DNA of 64,000 nucleotides from Butyrivibrio sp. MC2021 (GTDB taxonomy: Bacteria > Bacillota > Clostridia > Lachnospirales > Lachnospiraceae), in NCBI RefSeq assembly GCF_000621605.1, contig NZ_JHXX01000001.1, forward strand, positions 1,336,314 to 1,400,313, written 5' to 3'. The position numbers were made by a program, and so were the translations under genes. Positions 1 through 10,071 of this stretch are shown here, one piece after another; position 1 is the stretch's first letter, and each line of letters opens with the position of its first letter. The notes under the pieces are model-generated. The model made no database searches, had not been told where the DNA came from, and saw nothing but the letters and a program-made list of their open reading frames with translations.

Positions 1-552
<552 letters not shown>

Positions 553-584
553 TTAATAGTTACAATCTTTTTAGTAATCTTCAA

Positions 585-3500
585 TTACTCTTCATCTGAA
601 CCGAAATCGTCTTCAAATGAATCATCTGAACCGAAATCATCGGATGCATCTTCATCGGCAACAAGCTCGCCGCTCTCATCGAAGTGCTGCTCGGTATAAC
701 CGTTGGCTCCGAATGACTCCTGACTGTAATCACGTCCTGATGTATCTCCTTCGATCTCGAAGCGATAATCAGAATCTGTATAATCAACGCTCTCCATAAT
801 CTCTACTTCGGTGTTGTCCTCACGAAGCACCTTGATATCAAGACCCAGGGACTGAAGCTCTTTCAAAAGAACCTTGAATGACTCAGGTACACCGGGTTCA
901 GGGATGTTATCACCCTTGATGATTGCTTCATAAGTCTTAACACGTCCTACAACGTCATCAGACTTAACAGTAAGGATTTCCTGAAGTGTATAAGCAGCAC
1001 CGTAAGCTTCCAGCGCCCAAACTTCCATTTCTCCGAAACGCTGTCCACCGAACTGTGCCTTACCTCCAAGAGGCTGCTGTGTAACCAGTGAGTAAGGGCC
1101 GGTTGAACGTGCGTGGATCTTATCGTCAACCAGGTGGTGCAGTTTCAGGTAGTGCATGTGTCCGATAGTTGTAGGTGAATCGAACTTCTGACCTGTTCTA
1201 CCGTCGCGAAGCTGAACCTTACCGTCAGACTTGATAGGAACACCCTTCCACAGTTCTCTGTGGTCTCTGTTATCGTAGAGATACTGCATAATGTCAGGAT
1301 CAACAAGATCCTTATACTTCTGCTCGAACTCATCCCATGAAGAATTTACATAGTCATTAGCGAGTTCAAGAGTATCCTGAATATCTATCTCGTTAGCACC
1401 GTCGAAAATAGGTGTAGCGATGTTAAATCCAAGTGCCTTGGCTGCAAGAGAAAGGTGAATCTCAAGGACCTGTCCGATATTCATACGGGAAGGTACGCCC
1501 AGAGGATTAAGCACGATATCAAGAGGTCTGCCGTTAGGAAGATAAGGCATATCTTCGATAGGAAGTACTCTTGAAACGACACCCTTGTTACCGTGACGAC
1601 CAGCCATCTTATCACCTACAGAGATCTTTCTCTTCTGGGCGATATAGATACGAACTGCCTGATTAACACCGGGTGAAAGCTCATCTCCGTTATCTCTTGT
1701 AAATACCTTGGCATCAACAACGATACCATACTCTCCGTGAGGAACCTTAAGAGATGTATCACGAACCTCTCTTGCCTTCTCACCGAAGATCGCTCTGAGG
1801 AGTCTCTCCTCAGCTGTAAGCTCAGTCTCTCCCTTAGGAGTAACCTTACCTACAAGAATATCACCGGCACGAACCTCTGCACCGATACGGATGATTCCGC
1901 GATCGTCGAGATCCTTGAGGGCATCGTCACCAACACCGGGAACATCACGAGTGATCTCCTCTGGTCCGAGCTTGGTCTCACGAGCCTCTGCCTCGTATTC
2001 TTCTATATGTACTGATGTGTAAACATCATCACGAACAAGTCTCTCTGAAAGAAGAACAGCGTCCTCGTAGTTGTAACCTTCCCAGGTCATGAAACCGATA
2101 AGAGGGTTCTTACCAAGACCAAGTTCTCCCTGTGATGTTGAAGGACCATCTGCGATAACCTGACCAGCTTCTACATGATCACCCTTAAATACGATAGGTC
2201 TCTGATTGTAGCAGTTACTCTGGTTAGATCTCTGGAACTTAATAAGATGGAACTCTTCCTTGTCACCATCATCATATGTCATCTGGATAAGCTTACTGTC
2301 AACGAAATCGATGGTACCTGCTTTTCTTGCAACTACGCAGACACCTGAGTCAACAGCTGCTTTTCTCTCCATACCTGTTCCTACTGCAGGAGCCTCTGTT
2401 GTAAGAAGCGGCACTGCCTGACGCTGCATGTTTGATCCCATCAGCGCACGGTTAGCATCGTCGTTCTCAAGGAAAGGAATAAGTGCAGTAGCAACTGAGA
2501 ATACCATTCTCGGAGATACGTCCATATATTCGAAAGATGTCTTAGGATATGCTGATGTCTCTTCCTTGTAACGTCCTGAAACAGTCTTCTTCTTGAAGTA
2601 TCCGTTCTCATCAAGAGGAGTATTAGCCTGAGCTACATGGTAATTATCCTCTTCATCCGCTGTAAGGTACTCAACCTCATCTGTAACCCTTGGGTTCTCA
2701 GGATCAGACTGATCAACCTTACGGTAAGGAGCCTCTACGAAACCATAGTCATTAACTCTCGCATAGGAAGCCAGAGAGTTGATAAGTCCGATGTTAGGAC
2801 CTTCGGGAGTCTCGATAGGGCACATACGTCCATAGTGTGTATAGTGAACGTCTCGAACCTCGAATCCGGCTCTGTCTCTTGAAAGACCACCGGGACCAAG
2901 GGCTGAAAGACGTCTCTTATGAGTAAGCTCACCAAGAGGGTTATTCTGGTCCATGAACTGTGACAGCTGTGAAGATCCGAAGAACTCCTTAACAGCAGCC
3001 TGTACAGGCTTAATGTTGATAAGAGCCTGAGGAGAAACCTCCTCTGTATCATGGGTTGTCATTCTCTCACGAACAACTCTCTCAAGTCTTGAAAGACCGA
3101 TACGATACTGGTTCTGAAGAAGCTCACCGACGCAACGGATACGTCTGTTTCCTAAGTGGTCGATATCGTCATCGTTACCGATACCATACTCAAGATGGAT
3201 ATTGTAGTTAATAGAAGCAATGATATCCTCTCTTGTGATGTGCTTAGGAATAAGCTCATGAACACGCTTCTTAATTGTCTCAGCAAGTCCCTCAGGATCA
3301 TTCTTAACTGAATACTCATCAAGAATTTCCTTAAGAACAGGATAAAAAACGTTCTCATTGATGCCCAGTTCAGCAGGATCACACTCAATCCAGTGTGTGA
3401 TGTCAACCATCATATTAGAAAGAACCTTGATGTTTCTCTCCTCACCCTGAATAAGGACATAAGGAATAGCCGCATCCTGGATCTCTGTTGCAAGAGCGCG

Positions 3501-4454
3501 GTCAACCTTGGTTCCGGCAGATGCGATCATCTCACCGGTAAGCTCGTCAACAACGTCCTCTGCGAGAACATGTCCATTAATACGGTTCTTGAAATGAAGT
3601 TTCTTATTGAATTTATATCTACCAACCTTGGCAAGGTCATATCTTCTGGGGTCGAAGAACATAGCGTTTATAAGGCTCTCTGCACTCTCAACACTAAGGG
3701 GCTCTCCGGGACGGATCTTTCTGTAAAGTTCAAGAAGTCCGCTCTGATAATCGGTAGAAGAATCCTTGGAAAAGCTTCCCTGAATCTTGGGCTCATCACC
3801 AAAGAGTTCAAGAATCTCTTCGTTAGTACCAATGCCGAGAGCTCTGATAAGAACGGTTACAGGAACCTTTCTTGTTCTGTCTACTCTTGCATAGAATACA
3901 TCGTTAGGATCTGTCTCGTACTCAAGCCATGCACCTCTGTTAGGAATTACGGTACAAGCCATGAGTTCCTTACCGATCTTATCGTATGTAATATCATAAT
4001 AGATACCGGGGGAACGAACCAACTGGCTGACGATAACACGCTCAGCACCATTGATTACGAAGGTTCCTGTAGCAGTCATAAGCGGAAGATCACCCATGAA
4101 AATTTCATGCTCAGTGATCTCATCCTTCTCCTTATTATGAAGACGAACCTTAACCTTCAAAGGAGCAGCAAATGTAGCATCTCTTTCTTTACATTTCTCA
4201 ATCGTGTTCTTGTTCTTGTCGATCTCATCCTCGCAGAGTTTGAAATCAACAAAGTCCAGACTGAGCTTGCCACTGTAGTCTTCAATTGGAGAAATATCGT
4301 CAAAGACTTCTTTCAAGCCTTCGTCAAGAAACCACTGATAAGAGTTCTTCTGAACTTCGATCAGGTTCGGCATCTCCAGGACTTCCTTCTGGCGCTGGAA
4401 ACTCATTCTTATGTTTTTACCAGAGCCGGTAGGATGTAATCTGTTTTTTTCCAT
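585..4454 (-). CDS. rpoB: DNA-directed RNA polymerase beta subunit
   Basis: Catalytic beta subunit of RNA polymerase, about 1289 residues. The N terminus ([19 protein letters not shown]) and internal blocks such as [35 protein letters not shown] and [10 protein letters not shown] are standard. The rifampicin-binding region has the wild-type Asp, His and Ser at the usual resistance positions. The C terminus is a long acidic tail rich in D, E, S and G, common in Clostridia. I chose the second ATG (4454): a GGGGTGA ribosome binding site lies 7 bases before it but abuts the first ATG at 4460. rpoC follows after 53 bases. It has its own promoter upstream, after the rplL terminator. Confidence 0.97.
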   Translation of the reverse strand: MEKNRLHPTGSGKNIRMSFQRQKEVLEMPNLIEVQKNSYQWFLDEGLKEVFDDISPIEDYSGKLSLDFVDFKLCEDEIDKNKNTIEKCKERDATFAAPLKVKVRLHNKEKDEITEHEIFMGDLPLMTATGTFVINGAERVIVSQLVRSPGIYYDITYDKIGKELMACTVIPNRGAWLEYETDPNDVFYARVDRTRKVPVTVLIRALGIGTNEEILELFGDEPKIQGSFSKDSSTDYQSGLLELYRKIRPGEPLSVESAESLINAMFFDPRRYDLAKVGRYKFNKKLHFKNRINGHVLAEDVVDELTGEMIASAGTKVDRALATEIQDAAIPYVLIQGEERNIKVLSNMMVDITHWIECDPAELGINENVFYPVLKEILDEYSVKNDPEGLAETIKKRVHELIPKHITREDIIASINYNIHLEYGIGNDDDIDHLGNRRIRCVGELLQNQYRIGLSRLERVVRERMTTHDTEEVSPQALINIKPVQAAVKEFFGSSQLSQFMDQNNPLGELTHKRRLSALGPGGLSRDRAGFEVRDVHYTHYGRMCPIETPEGPNIGLINSLASYARVNDYGFVEAPYRKVDQSDPENPRVTDEVEYLTADEEDNYHVAQANTPLDENGYFKKKTVSGRYKEETSAYPKTSFEYMDVSPRMVFSVATALIPFLENDDANRALMGSNMQRQAVPLLTTEAPAVGTGMERKAAVDSGVCVVARKAGTIDFVDSKLIQMTYDDGDKEEFHLIKFQRSNQSNCYNQRPIVFKGDHVEAGQVIADGPSTSQGELGLGKNPLIGFMTWEGYNYEDAVLLSERLVRDDVYTSVHIEEYEAEARETKLGPEEITRDVPGVGDDALKDLDDRGIIRIGAEVRAGDILVGKVTPKGETELTAEERLLRAIFGEKAREVRDTSLKVPHGEYGIVVDAKVFTRDNGDELSPGVNQAVRIYIAQKRKISVGDKMAGRHGNKGVVSRVLPIEDMPYLPNGRPLDIVLNPLGVPSRMNIGQVLEIHLSLAAKALGFNIATPIFDGANEIDIQDTLELANDYVNSSWDEFEQKYKDLVDPDIMQYLYDNRDHRELWKGVPIKSDGKVQLRDGRTGQKFDSPTTIGHMHYLKLHHLVDDKIHARSTGPYSLVTQQPLGGKAQFGGQRFGEMEVWALEAYGAAYTLQEILTVKSDDVVGRVKTYEAIIKGDNIPEPGVPESFKVLLKELQSLGLDIKVLREDNTEVEIMESVDYTDSDYRFEIEGDTSGRDYSQESFGANGYTEQHFDESGELVADEDASDDFGSDDSFEDDFGSDEE

Positions 4455-4607
4455 TGACATTCACCCCGTTCTTAATATTTTGTATTCTACCGCACCATGC
4501 GCAAACCTAGTTATTTGCCGCATCTGCAGTGAAGAATCTGAGTTATTTATGGGCATGCGCAAAAAAGGGCGCAAAAGAACCCACTACACCACAATAGTGC
4601 ACCCTAT

Positions 4608-4636
4608 ATCCTATCACCAAAAAAATATCATGTCAA
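4608..4636 (-). promoter_or_regulatory. Promoter of rpoBC (extended -10)
   Basis: Reading the minus strand, TTGACA (4636-4631) is followed after 17 bases by TAGGAT (4613-4608). A TG dinucleotide sits at the extended -10 position (TGATAGGAT). It lies between the rplL terminator and rpoB and leaves a leader of roughly 150 bases. Perfect -35, correct spacing and extended -10 support it; no transcript data. Confidence 0.65.
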
Positions 4637-4679
4637 GCACATTTTTTATTTTTCTTAACATCACCTAAGTAATTCAACA

Positions 4680-4740
4680 ACTTGTCAAAATAAAAAAGAC
4701 TTACAGCATAAATGCTGTAAGTCTTTTGCTTTTGACAAGT
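4680..4740 (-). terminator. Nested hairpin terminator between rplL and rpoB
   Basis: An inner 15-bp stem (4694-4708 with 4713-4727, loop of four) is enclosed in an outer 11-bp inverted repeat (4680-4690 with 4730-4740). On the minus strand the inner stem is followed by a T-rich run. It begins only a few bases after the rplL stop and would end or attenuate the rplJL transcript before rpoB. In E. coli an attenuator occupies the same place. Confidence 0.85.
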
Positions 4741-4747
4741 AGTTGGA

Positions 4748-5125
4748 TTACTTAAGAGTAACCTTAGCGCCCTCAGCCTCAACCTTAGCCTTGATGTCAT
4801 CAGCCTCAGCCTTAGAAGCGTTCTCCTTGATCATCTTAGGAGCGTTGTCTACGAGATCCTTTGCTTCCTTAAGTCCAAGACCTGTGATCTCACGAACAAC
4901 CTTGATAACCTTAACCTTGTTAGGACCAACCTCTGTAAGCTCTACGTTGAACTCAGTCTTCTCCTCAGCTGCTGCGCCAGCGCCAGCACCTGCTGCTGCT
5001 ACTACAACGCCTGCTGCTGCAGATACGCCGAACTCTTCCTCACAAGCCTTTACAAGATCATTTAACTCGAGCACTGTAAGCTCTTTGATAGCATCGATAA
5101 ATTCTGCTGTTGTTAACTTTGCCAT
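4748..5125 (-). CDS. rplL: 50S ribosomal protein L7/L12
   Basis: Stalk protein of the large ribosomal subunit, 125 residues, the normal length. The N-terminal dimerisation segment ([21 protein letters not shown]) leads into an Ala/Gly-rich hinge at about residues 36-55, then the C-terminal factor-binding domain with [13 protein letters not shown] and [21 protein letters not shown] ribosome binding site precedes the ATG. It is 57 bases downstream of rplJ, with which it forms the L10-L12 stalk complex, and is followed immediately by a strong terminator. Confidence 0.98.
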   Translation of the reverse strand: MAKLTTAEFIDAIKELTVLELNDLVKACEEEFGVSAAAGVVVAAAGAGAGAAAEEKTEFNVELTEVGPNKVKVIKVVREITGLGLKEAKDLVDNAPKMIKENASKAEADDIKAKVEAEGAKVTLK

Positions 5126-5182
5126 TATAATATACCTCCATTTAGTATAATTGAATTTGTTTTAATTGATAGTGTAAATAAA

Positions 5183-5728
5183 TTACTCTGCTGCTGGAGC
5201 CTCAGCGGTCTCAGCGGGTGCTTCCTCTGTTGCAGGTGCTGCCTCGCCATCCTTCTCTGCGATCTGCTTGATAACGCGAGCGAAGTTTGTGATAGGTGAC
5301 TGCATAGAGCCAAGCAATCTGGAAAGAAGAACTTCCTTTGAAGGGATTGTAGCGATCTCGGTCATAGCCTCAGCGTCATAGAACTTACCTTCTATAACAC
5401 CACCCTTAATCTCGAGAGCCTTAGCCTTCTTTGCAAACTCATAAAGAACACGAGCAGGAGCTGCAGGATCAGTTGTAGAAACTGCCATAGCTGAAGGACC
5501 GTTAAGGAGATCCTTAAGCTGCTCGAAATCTGTTCCCTGGAATGCGAAGTTCATCATCGTATTCTTGTAAACCTTATATGATACGCCTTCTTCACGAAGT
5601 TTCTTACGAAGCTCAGTGTCCTGTGCTACAGTAAGTCCGCGGTGATCTACAAGTACGAGTGCCTGAGCGTCTTTAATCTTCTCTGAGATCTCTTCTACTA
5701 CAGGCTTCTTCAATTCAACCTTTGCCAT
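5183..5728 (-). CDS. rplJ: 50S ribosomal protein L10
   Basis: L10 anchors the L7/L12 dimers on the ribosome and, with L12, binds its own mRNA leader to repress translation. The 181-residue product starts MAKVELKKPVVEEISEK and has the typical ALVLVDHRGLTV and RKKLREEGVSYKVYKNTM segments; the tail is Ala/Glu-rich. An AAGGAGGT site lies 5-6 bases before the ATG. Upstream is a leader with the L10-box elements, an attenuator-like hairpin and a dedicated promoter. Start, length and context all agree. Confidence 0.98.
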   Translation of the reverse strand: MAKVELKKPVVEEISEKIKDAQALVLVDHRGLTVAQDTELRKKLREEGVSYKVYKNTMMNFAFQGTDFEQLKDLLNGPSAMAVSTTDPAAPARVLYEFAKKAKALEIKGGVIEGKFYDAEAMTEIATIPSKEVLLSRLLGSMQSPITNFARVIKQIAEKDGEAAPATEEAPAETAEAPAAE

Positions 5729-5906
5729 GTTTTTACCTCCTTATAGAATTTACCGCCGAAAAAAACCTCTCGAAGACATCGAGAGGCAAAAAGTCTGAAT
5801 TAAACTTTTCCTCGGCAGGCGACGGTGTTGCTACAAAGTCATTATGTTCATCATGGATGAACACCTGCTGTCTTCGGCTTGTTGTCATGCAATTTATTCG
5901 ACAACA
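5729..5906 (-). ncRNA. L10 ribosomal-protein leader (rplJL autoregulatory RNA)
   Basis: The 178-base untranslated region upstream of rplJ contains on the minus strand the bulged L10-recognition elements (AGCCGAAGACAGCAGGTG and, further on, CCTGCCGAGG, which can pair with it). A G/C hairpin with a U-run follows just before the ribosome binding site. This order is that of the known Rfam L10 leader, where the L10-L12 complex binds and represses. A covariance-model search would confirm it. Confidence 0.85.
5759..5786 (-). terminator. Attenuator hairpin in the L10 leader
   Basis: An 8-bp stem (5766-5773 with 5779-5786, CCTCTCGA/TCGAGAGG, loop of five) is followed on the minus strand by seven T residues (5765-5759). 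It stands about 30 bases before the rplJ start, so it is a premature terminator in the leader. Its competition with the L10-binding fold is inferred. Confidence 0.75.
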
Positions 5907-5912
5907 TTTGAT

Positions 5913-5941
5913 AATTTAACATATTCTTTTTTGAATGTCAA
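5913..5941 (-). promoter_or_regulatory. Promoter of rplJ-rplL
   Basis: On the minus strand TTGACA (5941-5936), a 17-base spacer and TAAATT (5918-5913). The -35 box overlaps the stop codon of the capA-like gene. The predicted start is a few bases before the L10 leader, which supports it as the leader's own promoter. Confidence 0.7.
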
Positions 5942-7215
5942 GAGGTAATATACCCATTTCCGTCAATTTTTATCCCGGGAGACATCTGATTCATTTCATT
6001 GATGATTCTGATGTACTCAGAGCCTGTGGCCTCGTTGACCTGGCAGTTGCTCTGGATCGCGGGAACGAACTGGATATTTACCGCGCCATCCTTGTGAATG
6101 GTCGTAAGGATCATGCATGTATCCTGGGTTTTGGAATTAAATATGTAATTCCCCAGGCTGTAAAAAACCGGTACTCCGTCAATAAACTCAATCTTCTGAA
6201 GTACATGTGGGTGAGCCCCCACGATCATATTGGCACCGGCTTCCACGATCTCTTTGGCCTGTCTGAGCTGATGCTGATCTATTTCGGTAGTGCTCTCTGT
6301 GCCCCAGTGAATAAATACTATAACAAAAGCGCCTTTTTCCCTGGCCTCTCTCACTCTCTCAAGAAGAAGAGTGTCATCCATACATCTGAAAACTCCGGCC
6401 GCATCTTCGGTGGCTCCTCTTGTATCCGGATTGGAGATCCTCTCGATCTGAGTGGCGCATATAAACGCCAGCTTCATGCCGTTGTCTGTAATATAGTAAA
6501 CCTGGTGTGAGGCCTCATCAATATTGTGGCCTGCACCAACGTAATCAACTCCCGCATTTTTCAGGGTGTCAAAAGAGTCCAGCAGCGCCGTCTCACCGTA
6601 ATCAAAGCAGTGATTGTTGGCAAGTCCCACAATATCAACACCCATTTCATTAAGTATAGATACTGTCTCAGTGCGGGCCCTGAAGGTGTAGGTCTTGCCT
6701 TCCTTGGGTTCGCCCCGGTCTGAGTAGGGGAACTCGTTGTTCACCATCATAATGTCTGCGGTACACATCTTATCAAGAAGGCTCTCGCCGATAACACCGT
6801 AGGGCGAGTTGCCTTTCATCCTGAAATTGTTCCCCACAGCATAATTGTCATCAAAAAGAATGTCCCCCGCAAAGCCGATAGTAACTGACTCGTCGGACGC
6901 TGTTCCTATAATATGGGTGTAATCTTCATCACCCTCCGAAATAGTCACTCCGCTTGCTATCTCGCTCTCATCTCTTACATTCTCAGCAACGGTTGCTTCG
7001 GGAATAAGTTCCCAGTTGGTAAAAAGCGGCTTCTCCTCTTTAACCTTTCCGTTCTTGATATTGCTGAGTGCAAAGAGCGATGGTATCCCCACTACAAGTA
7101 TGGTGCTCAGAGTAAGCACAAATGCTATGACAGCAGGGTTGCGACGTCGCATGTTTTCTTCATAATCATCCCTGCCGTTTTTCCTGTATTCATCCAGATA
7201 ATCTCGTTTGCCCAT
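5938..7215 (-). CDS. CapA-family (PgsA-like) membrane-anchored metallophosphatase-like protein
   Basis: The 425-residue product has a basic, Arg-rich cytoplasmic N terminus, one membrane span at about residues 28-50 (AVIAFVLTLSTILVVGIPSL) and a large outer domain of the CapA/PgsA type: SVTIGFAGDILFDD, MVNNEFPYSDRGEP, VDIVGLANNHCFDYGE, VIVFIHWGTE and IVGAHPHVLQKIEF. The conserved Asp, Asn and His residues of the metallophosphatase-like fold are present. Family members act in poly-gamma-glutamate or other surface-polymer assembly; the substrate here is unknown. It lies between rplA and rplJ in the ribosomal block, after a terminator. No clear ribosome binding site precedes the ATG, and a -10-like TAAAAT ends only 7 bases before it, so the mRNA may be leaderless or the real start later. 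Confidence 0.85.
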   Translation of the reverse strand: MGKRDYLDEYRKNGRDDYEENMRRRNPAVIAFVLTLSTILVVGIPSLFALSNIKNGKVKEEKPLFTNWELIPEATVAENVRDESEIASGVTISEGDEDYTHIIGTASDESVTIGFAGDILFDDNYAVGNNFRMKGNSPYGVIGESLLDKMCTADIMMVNNEFPYSDRGEPKEGKTYTFRARTETVSILNEMGVDIVGLANNHCFDYGETALLDSFDTLKNAGVDYVGAGHNIDEASHQVYYITDNGMKLAFICATQIERISNPDTRGATEDAAGVFRCMDDTLLLERVREAREKGAFVIVFIHWGTESTTEIDQHQLRQAKEIVEAGANMIVGAHPHVLQKIEFIDGVPVFYSLGNYIFNSKTQDTCMILTTIHKDGAVNIQFVPAIQSNCQVNEATGSEYIRIINEMNQMSPGIKIDGNGYITS

Positions 7216-7232
7216 AGGTCACATTTTAGCAC

Positions 7233-7262
7233 AAAAAAGCGAGCCACAAAAGTGACTCGCTT
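7233..7262 (-). terminator. Terminator after rplKA
   Basis: An 11-bp stem (7252-7262 with 7237-7247, one G-U pair, four-base loop) is followed on the minus strand by a T6 run. It lies 17 bases after the rplA stop and directly before the capA-like gene, closing the rplK-rplA transcript. Confidence 0.88.
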
Positions 7263-7279
7263 CGAAAGTTTTATGCAAA

Positions 7280-7969
7280 TTAATACTTGTTTGAAACAAC
7301 CTTGACACCAGGGCCCATAGTTGTTGCAAGAGTGATGCTCTTGAGGTACTGACCCTTAACTGATGAAGGTCTAGCCTTTGTAATAGCATCCATAAGAGCA
7401 TTGAAGTTCTGTGTAAGCTGCTCTTCTGAGAAAGAAGCCTTACCAACAGGAACATGGATGATGTTAGCCTTGTCAAGTCTGTACTCGATCTTACCAGCCT
7501 TGATATCGTTGATAGCCTTTGTAACATCCATAGTAACTGTACCAGCCTTAGGGTTAGGCATAAGTCCCTTAGGACCAAGAACCTTACCAAGACGTCCTAC
7601 AACACCCATCATATCAGGTGTAGCTACTACTACGTCGAAATCAAGCCATCCTTCGTTCTGGATCTTAGGAATGAGCTCCTCGCCACCTACGTGATCTGCA
7701 CCAGCAGCCTGAGCCTCATCAAGCTTTGTTCCCTTAGCGAAAACAAGAACCTTAACAGTCTTACCTGTTCCGTTAGGAAGAACAACAGCGCCTCTGATCT
7801 GCTGATCAGCATGACGTCCGTCACAGCCTGTTCTAATGTGTACTTCTACAGTCTCATCAAATTTTGCAGTAGCTGACTTCTTAACAAGAGCGATAGCTTC
7901 TGCAGCTTCATACTGCTGAGTCTTATCGATAAGCTTAGCAGCTTCTACGTATTTCTTTCCGTGTTTCAT
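7280..7969 (-). CDS. rplA: 50S ribosomal protein L1
   Basis: Large-subunit protein of the L1 stalk and, in many bacteria, translational repressor of its own operon through the rplK leader. 229 residues, full length, with [20 protein letters not shown] at the N terminus and the conserved block [17 protein letters not shown] near the middle. GGAGG lies 7 bases before the ATG. It follows rplK by 13 bases and ends just before a strong terminator, so rplK-rplA ends here rather than continuing into rplJ. Confidence 0.98.
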   Translation of the reverse strand: MKHGKKYVEAAKLIDKTQQYEAAEAIALVKKSATAKFDETVEVHIRTGCDGRHADQQIRGAVVLPNGTGKTVKVLVFAKGTKLDEAQAAGADHVGGEELIPKIQNEGWLDFDVVVATPDMMGVVGRLGKVLGPKGLMPNPKAGTVTMDVTKAINDIKAGKIEYRLDKANIIHVPVGKASFSEEQLTQNFNALMDAITKARPSSVKGQYLKSITLATTMGPGVKVVSNKY

Positions 7970-7982
7970 CTCTTATCCTCCG

Positions 7983-8408
7983 TCAGTCTTCTACTACGAT
8001 TCCCATACTGCGAGCTGTACCAGCGATCATGCTCATAGCACCCTCGATGTCAACAGCGTTAAGGTCAGGCATCTTTGTCTCTGCAATCTTTCTGATATCT
8101 TCCTTAGAAACGGTTGCAACCTTAGTCTTGTTAGGCACACCTGATCCCTTCTGGATCTTAGCTGCCTTCTTAAGAAGAACTGCTGCAGGTGGAGTCTTTG
8201 TGATGAATGTGAAACTTCTGTCTGCATAAACTGTGATAACAACAGGGATGATAAGATCACCCTTATCTGCTGTCTGAGCGTTGAACTGCTTTGTGAATTC
8301 AACGATGTTTACACCGTGCTGACCAAGTGCGGGTCCAACCGGTGGTGCTGGTGTTGCTTTACCAGCCTGGATCTGTAACTTAATGTATCCTTCGACTTTC
8401 TTTGCCAT
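7983..8408 (-). CDS. rplK: 50S ribosomal protein L11
   Basis: L11 forms part of the GTPase-associated centre. The 141-residue product ([20 protein letters not shown], then [22 protein letters not shown]) is the standard length. The ATG at 8408 is chosen over an upstream in-frame codon at 8456 because an AGGAGGTGCC ribosome binding site precedes it and the family always begins MAKKV. The 140 bases upstream, after nusG, look like a structured leader. rplA follows after 13 bases. Confidence 0.98.
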   Translation of the reverse strand: MAKKVEGYIKLQIQAGKATPAPPVGPALGQHGVNIVEFTKQFNAQTADKGDLIIPVVITVYADRSFTFITKTPPAAVLLKKAAKIQKGSGVPNKTKVATVSKEDIRKIAETKMPDLNAVDIEGAMSMIAGTARSMGIVVED

Positions 8409-8414
8409 TATGGC

Positions 8415-8545
8415 ACCTCCTGAAAATATGTGGTCGGCGCAGTAGCTCCAATTCAAGGATAAATCCCGCGGGCACTGCTCCCACTCAGCGGTTACGTGCA
8501 GCGAATGCTGCTATATATTCACGCACTAATGTGCAGGAATATCAA
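8415..8545 (-). ncRNA. Structured leader of rplKA (putative L1-binding leader)
   Basis: The nusG-rplK gap holds several paired segments on the minus strand: a GCAGC/GCTGC hairpin near 8503-8516, then GTGGGAG (about 8479) that can pair with a downstream CCAC segment (about 8430), and a CCCGCGGG palindrome between them. A GTGGGAG...CCAC arrangement before rplK recurs in Firmicutes and is where L1 autoregulation would act. The assignment rests on memory of that pattern and on position, not on a model search. Confidence 0.45.
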
Positions 8546-8548
8546 ATC

Positions 8549-9175
8549 TTATGAATCAATCTTTCTTACTTCAGCGAAGCTGATCTCAACCGGTGTCTCT
8601 CTGCCGAACAGATCAACATTGATGGTAGCTGTCTGCTTACCAAAATCCATTCTCTGAACAACGCCAGCTGTATCCTTCCAAACTCCGGCAATAACAGCGA
8701 TCTCATCGCCAACGCCAAAGTTAACGGATACTGTATCAGTCTTAATGCCAAGAGGCTTGATCTCAGCATCTGTCAGCGGAACAGGCTTGCTTCCGGGTCC
8801 TACGAATCCGGTAACGCCACGAGTATTACGAACAACGTACCATGTCTCGTCATTCATGTCCATGTTAACAAGGACATATCCGGGAAACATCTTTCTCTGT
8901 ACCTTCTTATGAGCGCCGTTCTTAACCTCAACAACGTCCTGAAGAGGAATTCTTACTTCAAGGATCTGATTCTCGAGATGTCTGTTTTCGATAGTCTTCT
9001 CAAGATTGTCCTTAACCTTATTCTCATAACCAGAATATGTATGAACAACGTACCAATGAGCATTCTCATTAGTGCTGGCGCCGGCATTCTCGGTATCAGC
9101 TACATTCTCAGCAGAAGTGTCCGCATCTGATGATACTTCATCAGATAACAGATCTTTTTCCATTTCTTCTGACAT
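8549..9175 (-). CDS. nusG: Transcription termination/antitermination protein NusG
   Basis: NusG binds RNA polymerase and modulates pausing and termination. The 208-residue product has a 35-residue acidic, low-complexity N-terminal extension. The NGN domain then starts at HWYVVHTYSGYENKVK and continues with MFPGYVLVNMDMNDETWYVV and TRGVTGFVG. The C-terminal KOW domain has GDEIAVIAGVWKDTAGVV. AAGGAG lies 6 bases before the ATG. It is 16 bases downstream of secE and precedes the rplKA leader. The acidic extension is longer than in model Bacilli but is a common kind of variation in Clostridia. Confidence 0.96.
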   Translation of the reverse strand: MSEEMEKDLLSDEVSSDADTSAENVADTENAGASTNENAHWYVVHTYSGYENKVKDNLEKTIENRHLENQILEVRIPLQDVVEVKNGAHKKVQRKMFPGYVLVNMDMNDETWYVVRNTRGVTGFVGPGSKPVPLTDAEIKPLGIKTDTVSVNFGVGDEIAVIAGVWKDTAGVVQRMDFGKQTATINVDLFGRETPVEISFAEVRKIDS

Positions 9176-9191
9176 ATTATCTCCTTTTAAA

Positions 9192-9473
9192 TTAGAATAG
9201 GGATGTAATGAAATTCATTCCATATTCAAACGCTATGTCCAGTACAGCAATCAAGGCACAGCAAATAATAGACACAACAACAACCGCTGTTGTCTGCTTT
9301 ACAATGTCATCCCTTGTTGGCCATATGATCTTACCAAACTCTGCCTTAACACCTGTGAAGAAATCACCGACCTTAGAGAAAAAAGTGTCATTTCCTTTCT
9401 TGCCGGTCTTCTTGGCAGATGTCTCTTTCTTAGAAGTTGCGGAACTGTTATCTACTACCTTGGTTTCTTCCAT
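9192..9473 (-). CDS. secE: Preprotein translocase subunit SecE
   Basis: Small essential subunit of the SecYEG channel. 93 residues: a hydrophilic Lys/Ser/Thr-rich N-terminal extension, then the amphipathic segment VKAEFGKIIWPTRDDIVKQT, whose WPT motif is the SecE hallmark, and one membrane span (VVVVSIICCALIAVLDIAFE). Ribosome binding site GGAGG upstream. It lies between rpmG and nusG, the usual Firmicutes order. The later gene secA in this window encodes the motor that works with the same channel. Confidence 0.95.
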   Translation of the reverse strand: MEETKVVDNSSATSKKETSAKKTGKKGNDTFFSKVGDFFTGVKAEFGKIIWPTRDDIVKQTTAVVVVSIICCALIAVLDIAFEYGMNFITSLF

Positions 9474-9504
9474 ACCCGTAGCCTCCCTCCTCTTTTAAGG
9501 ATGA

Positions 9505-9654
9505 TTATTTTGTTTCCTTATGTAATGTATGCTTCTTGCAGAAAGGGCAATACTTCTTCATTTCAACACGATCAGGATGTGTCTTCTTATCCTTGGTTGT
9601 GTCATAGTTACGGTTCTTGCAATCTGTGCATGCCAGTGTAATTCTTGTACGCAT
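9505..9654 (-). CDS. rpmG: 50S ribosomal protein L33
   Basis: 49 residues: [20 protein letters not shown] ... [14 protein letters not shown]. The two CxxC pairs (positions 9/12 and 37/40) make this the zinc-binding form of L33. GGTGAG/GGAGG-type ribosome binding sequence lies a few bases upstream (complement of 9659-9667). It is the first gene of the rpmG-secE-nusG unit, 31 bases upstream of secE, and follows a good promoter. Confidence 0.95.
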   Translation of the reverse strand: MRTRITLACTDCKNRNYDTTKDKKTHPDRVEMKKYCPFCKKHTLHKETK

Positions 9655-9757
9655 TATTTCTCACCTCCGCGCGTTTTGCTTGTTTGCTTGATTTCGCGCC
9701 ACATCTTAATTATTTTTTTGCATAAAAAAAAGACCTAAAATTTCATGTCGCTTGTCT

Positions 9758-9786
9758 ACTATAACACAGCGGAGCGAGCTCGTCAA
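9758..9786 (-). promoter_or_regulatory. Promoter of rpmG-secE-nusG
   Basis: On the minus strand TTGACG (9786-9781), 17-base spacer, TATAGT (9763-9758): five of six matches in each box. It stands about 100 bases upstream of rpmG and heads the ribosomal block. Confidence 0.8.
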
Positions 9787-9940
9787 TTCTTTTTTTCAAT
9801 TATTATATTTTTATAAAGCGTATTCACCGGATAATTCAGATATAGTATTACCCTTCTTAATTATATACCATATATTGAAAAAAATACATCATATCTTTAT
9901 TTTATAATGAAAGAATAGCTTTTTTGTATGATAATACCGC

Positions 9941-9968
9941 TTGACATTTGACCAAAAATAGTTAAAAT
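9941..9968 (+). promoter_or_regulatory. Promoter of the FliD-like gene
   Basis: TTGACA (9941-9946), 16-base spacer, TAAAAT (9963-9968), about 100 bases before the FliD-like start. The rest of the 9787-10071 gap is AT-rich and shows nothing else I can identify. Confidence 0.65.
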
Positions 9969-10071
9969 AAAAGTAACTAAACGTGGCTACAAATGCCCTC
10001 GTGCGACTGATGCCAATGGAATGGCAGAAGATCCAACTCGCATGTATCAAGGAAGAAAGGAGGGGCATGTT

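Noticed and set aside
3393..4439. 348-codon frame opposite rpoB
   Set aside because: It lies wholly within the antisense of the highly conserved rpoB and has a composition typical of a shadow frame.
5125..5313. 62-codon frame overlapping rplJ
   Set aside because: Out-of-frame within the L10 gene tail.
8409..8548. A promoter between nusG and rplK
   Set aside because: TTGATA occurs after nusG but no -10 lies at the right distance; a structured leader explains the region better.
9787..9940. Small gene upstream of the FliD-like gene
   Set aside because: Strongly AT-rich with only short frames lacking ribosome binding sites.
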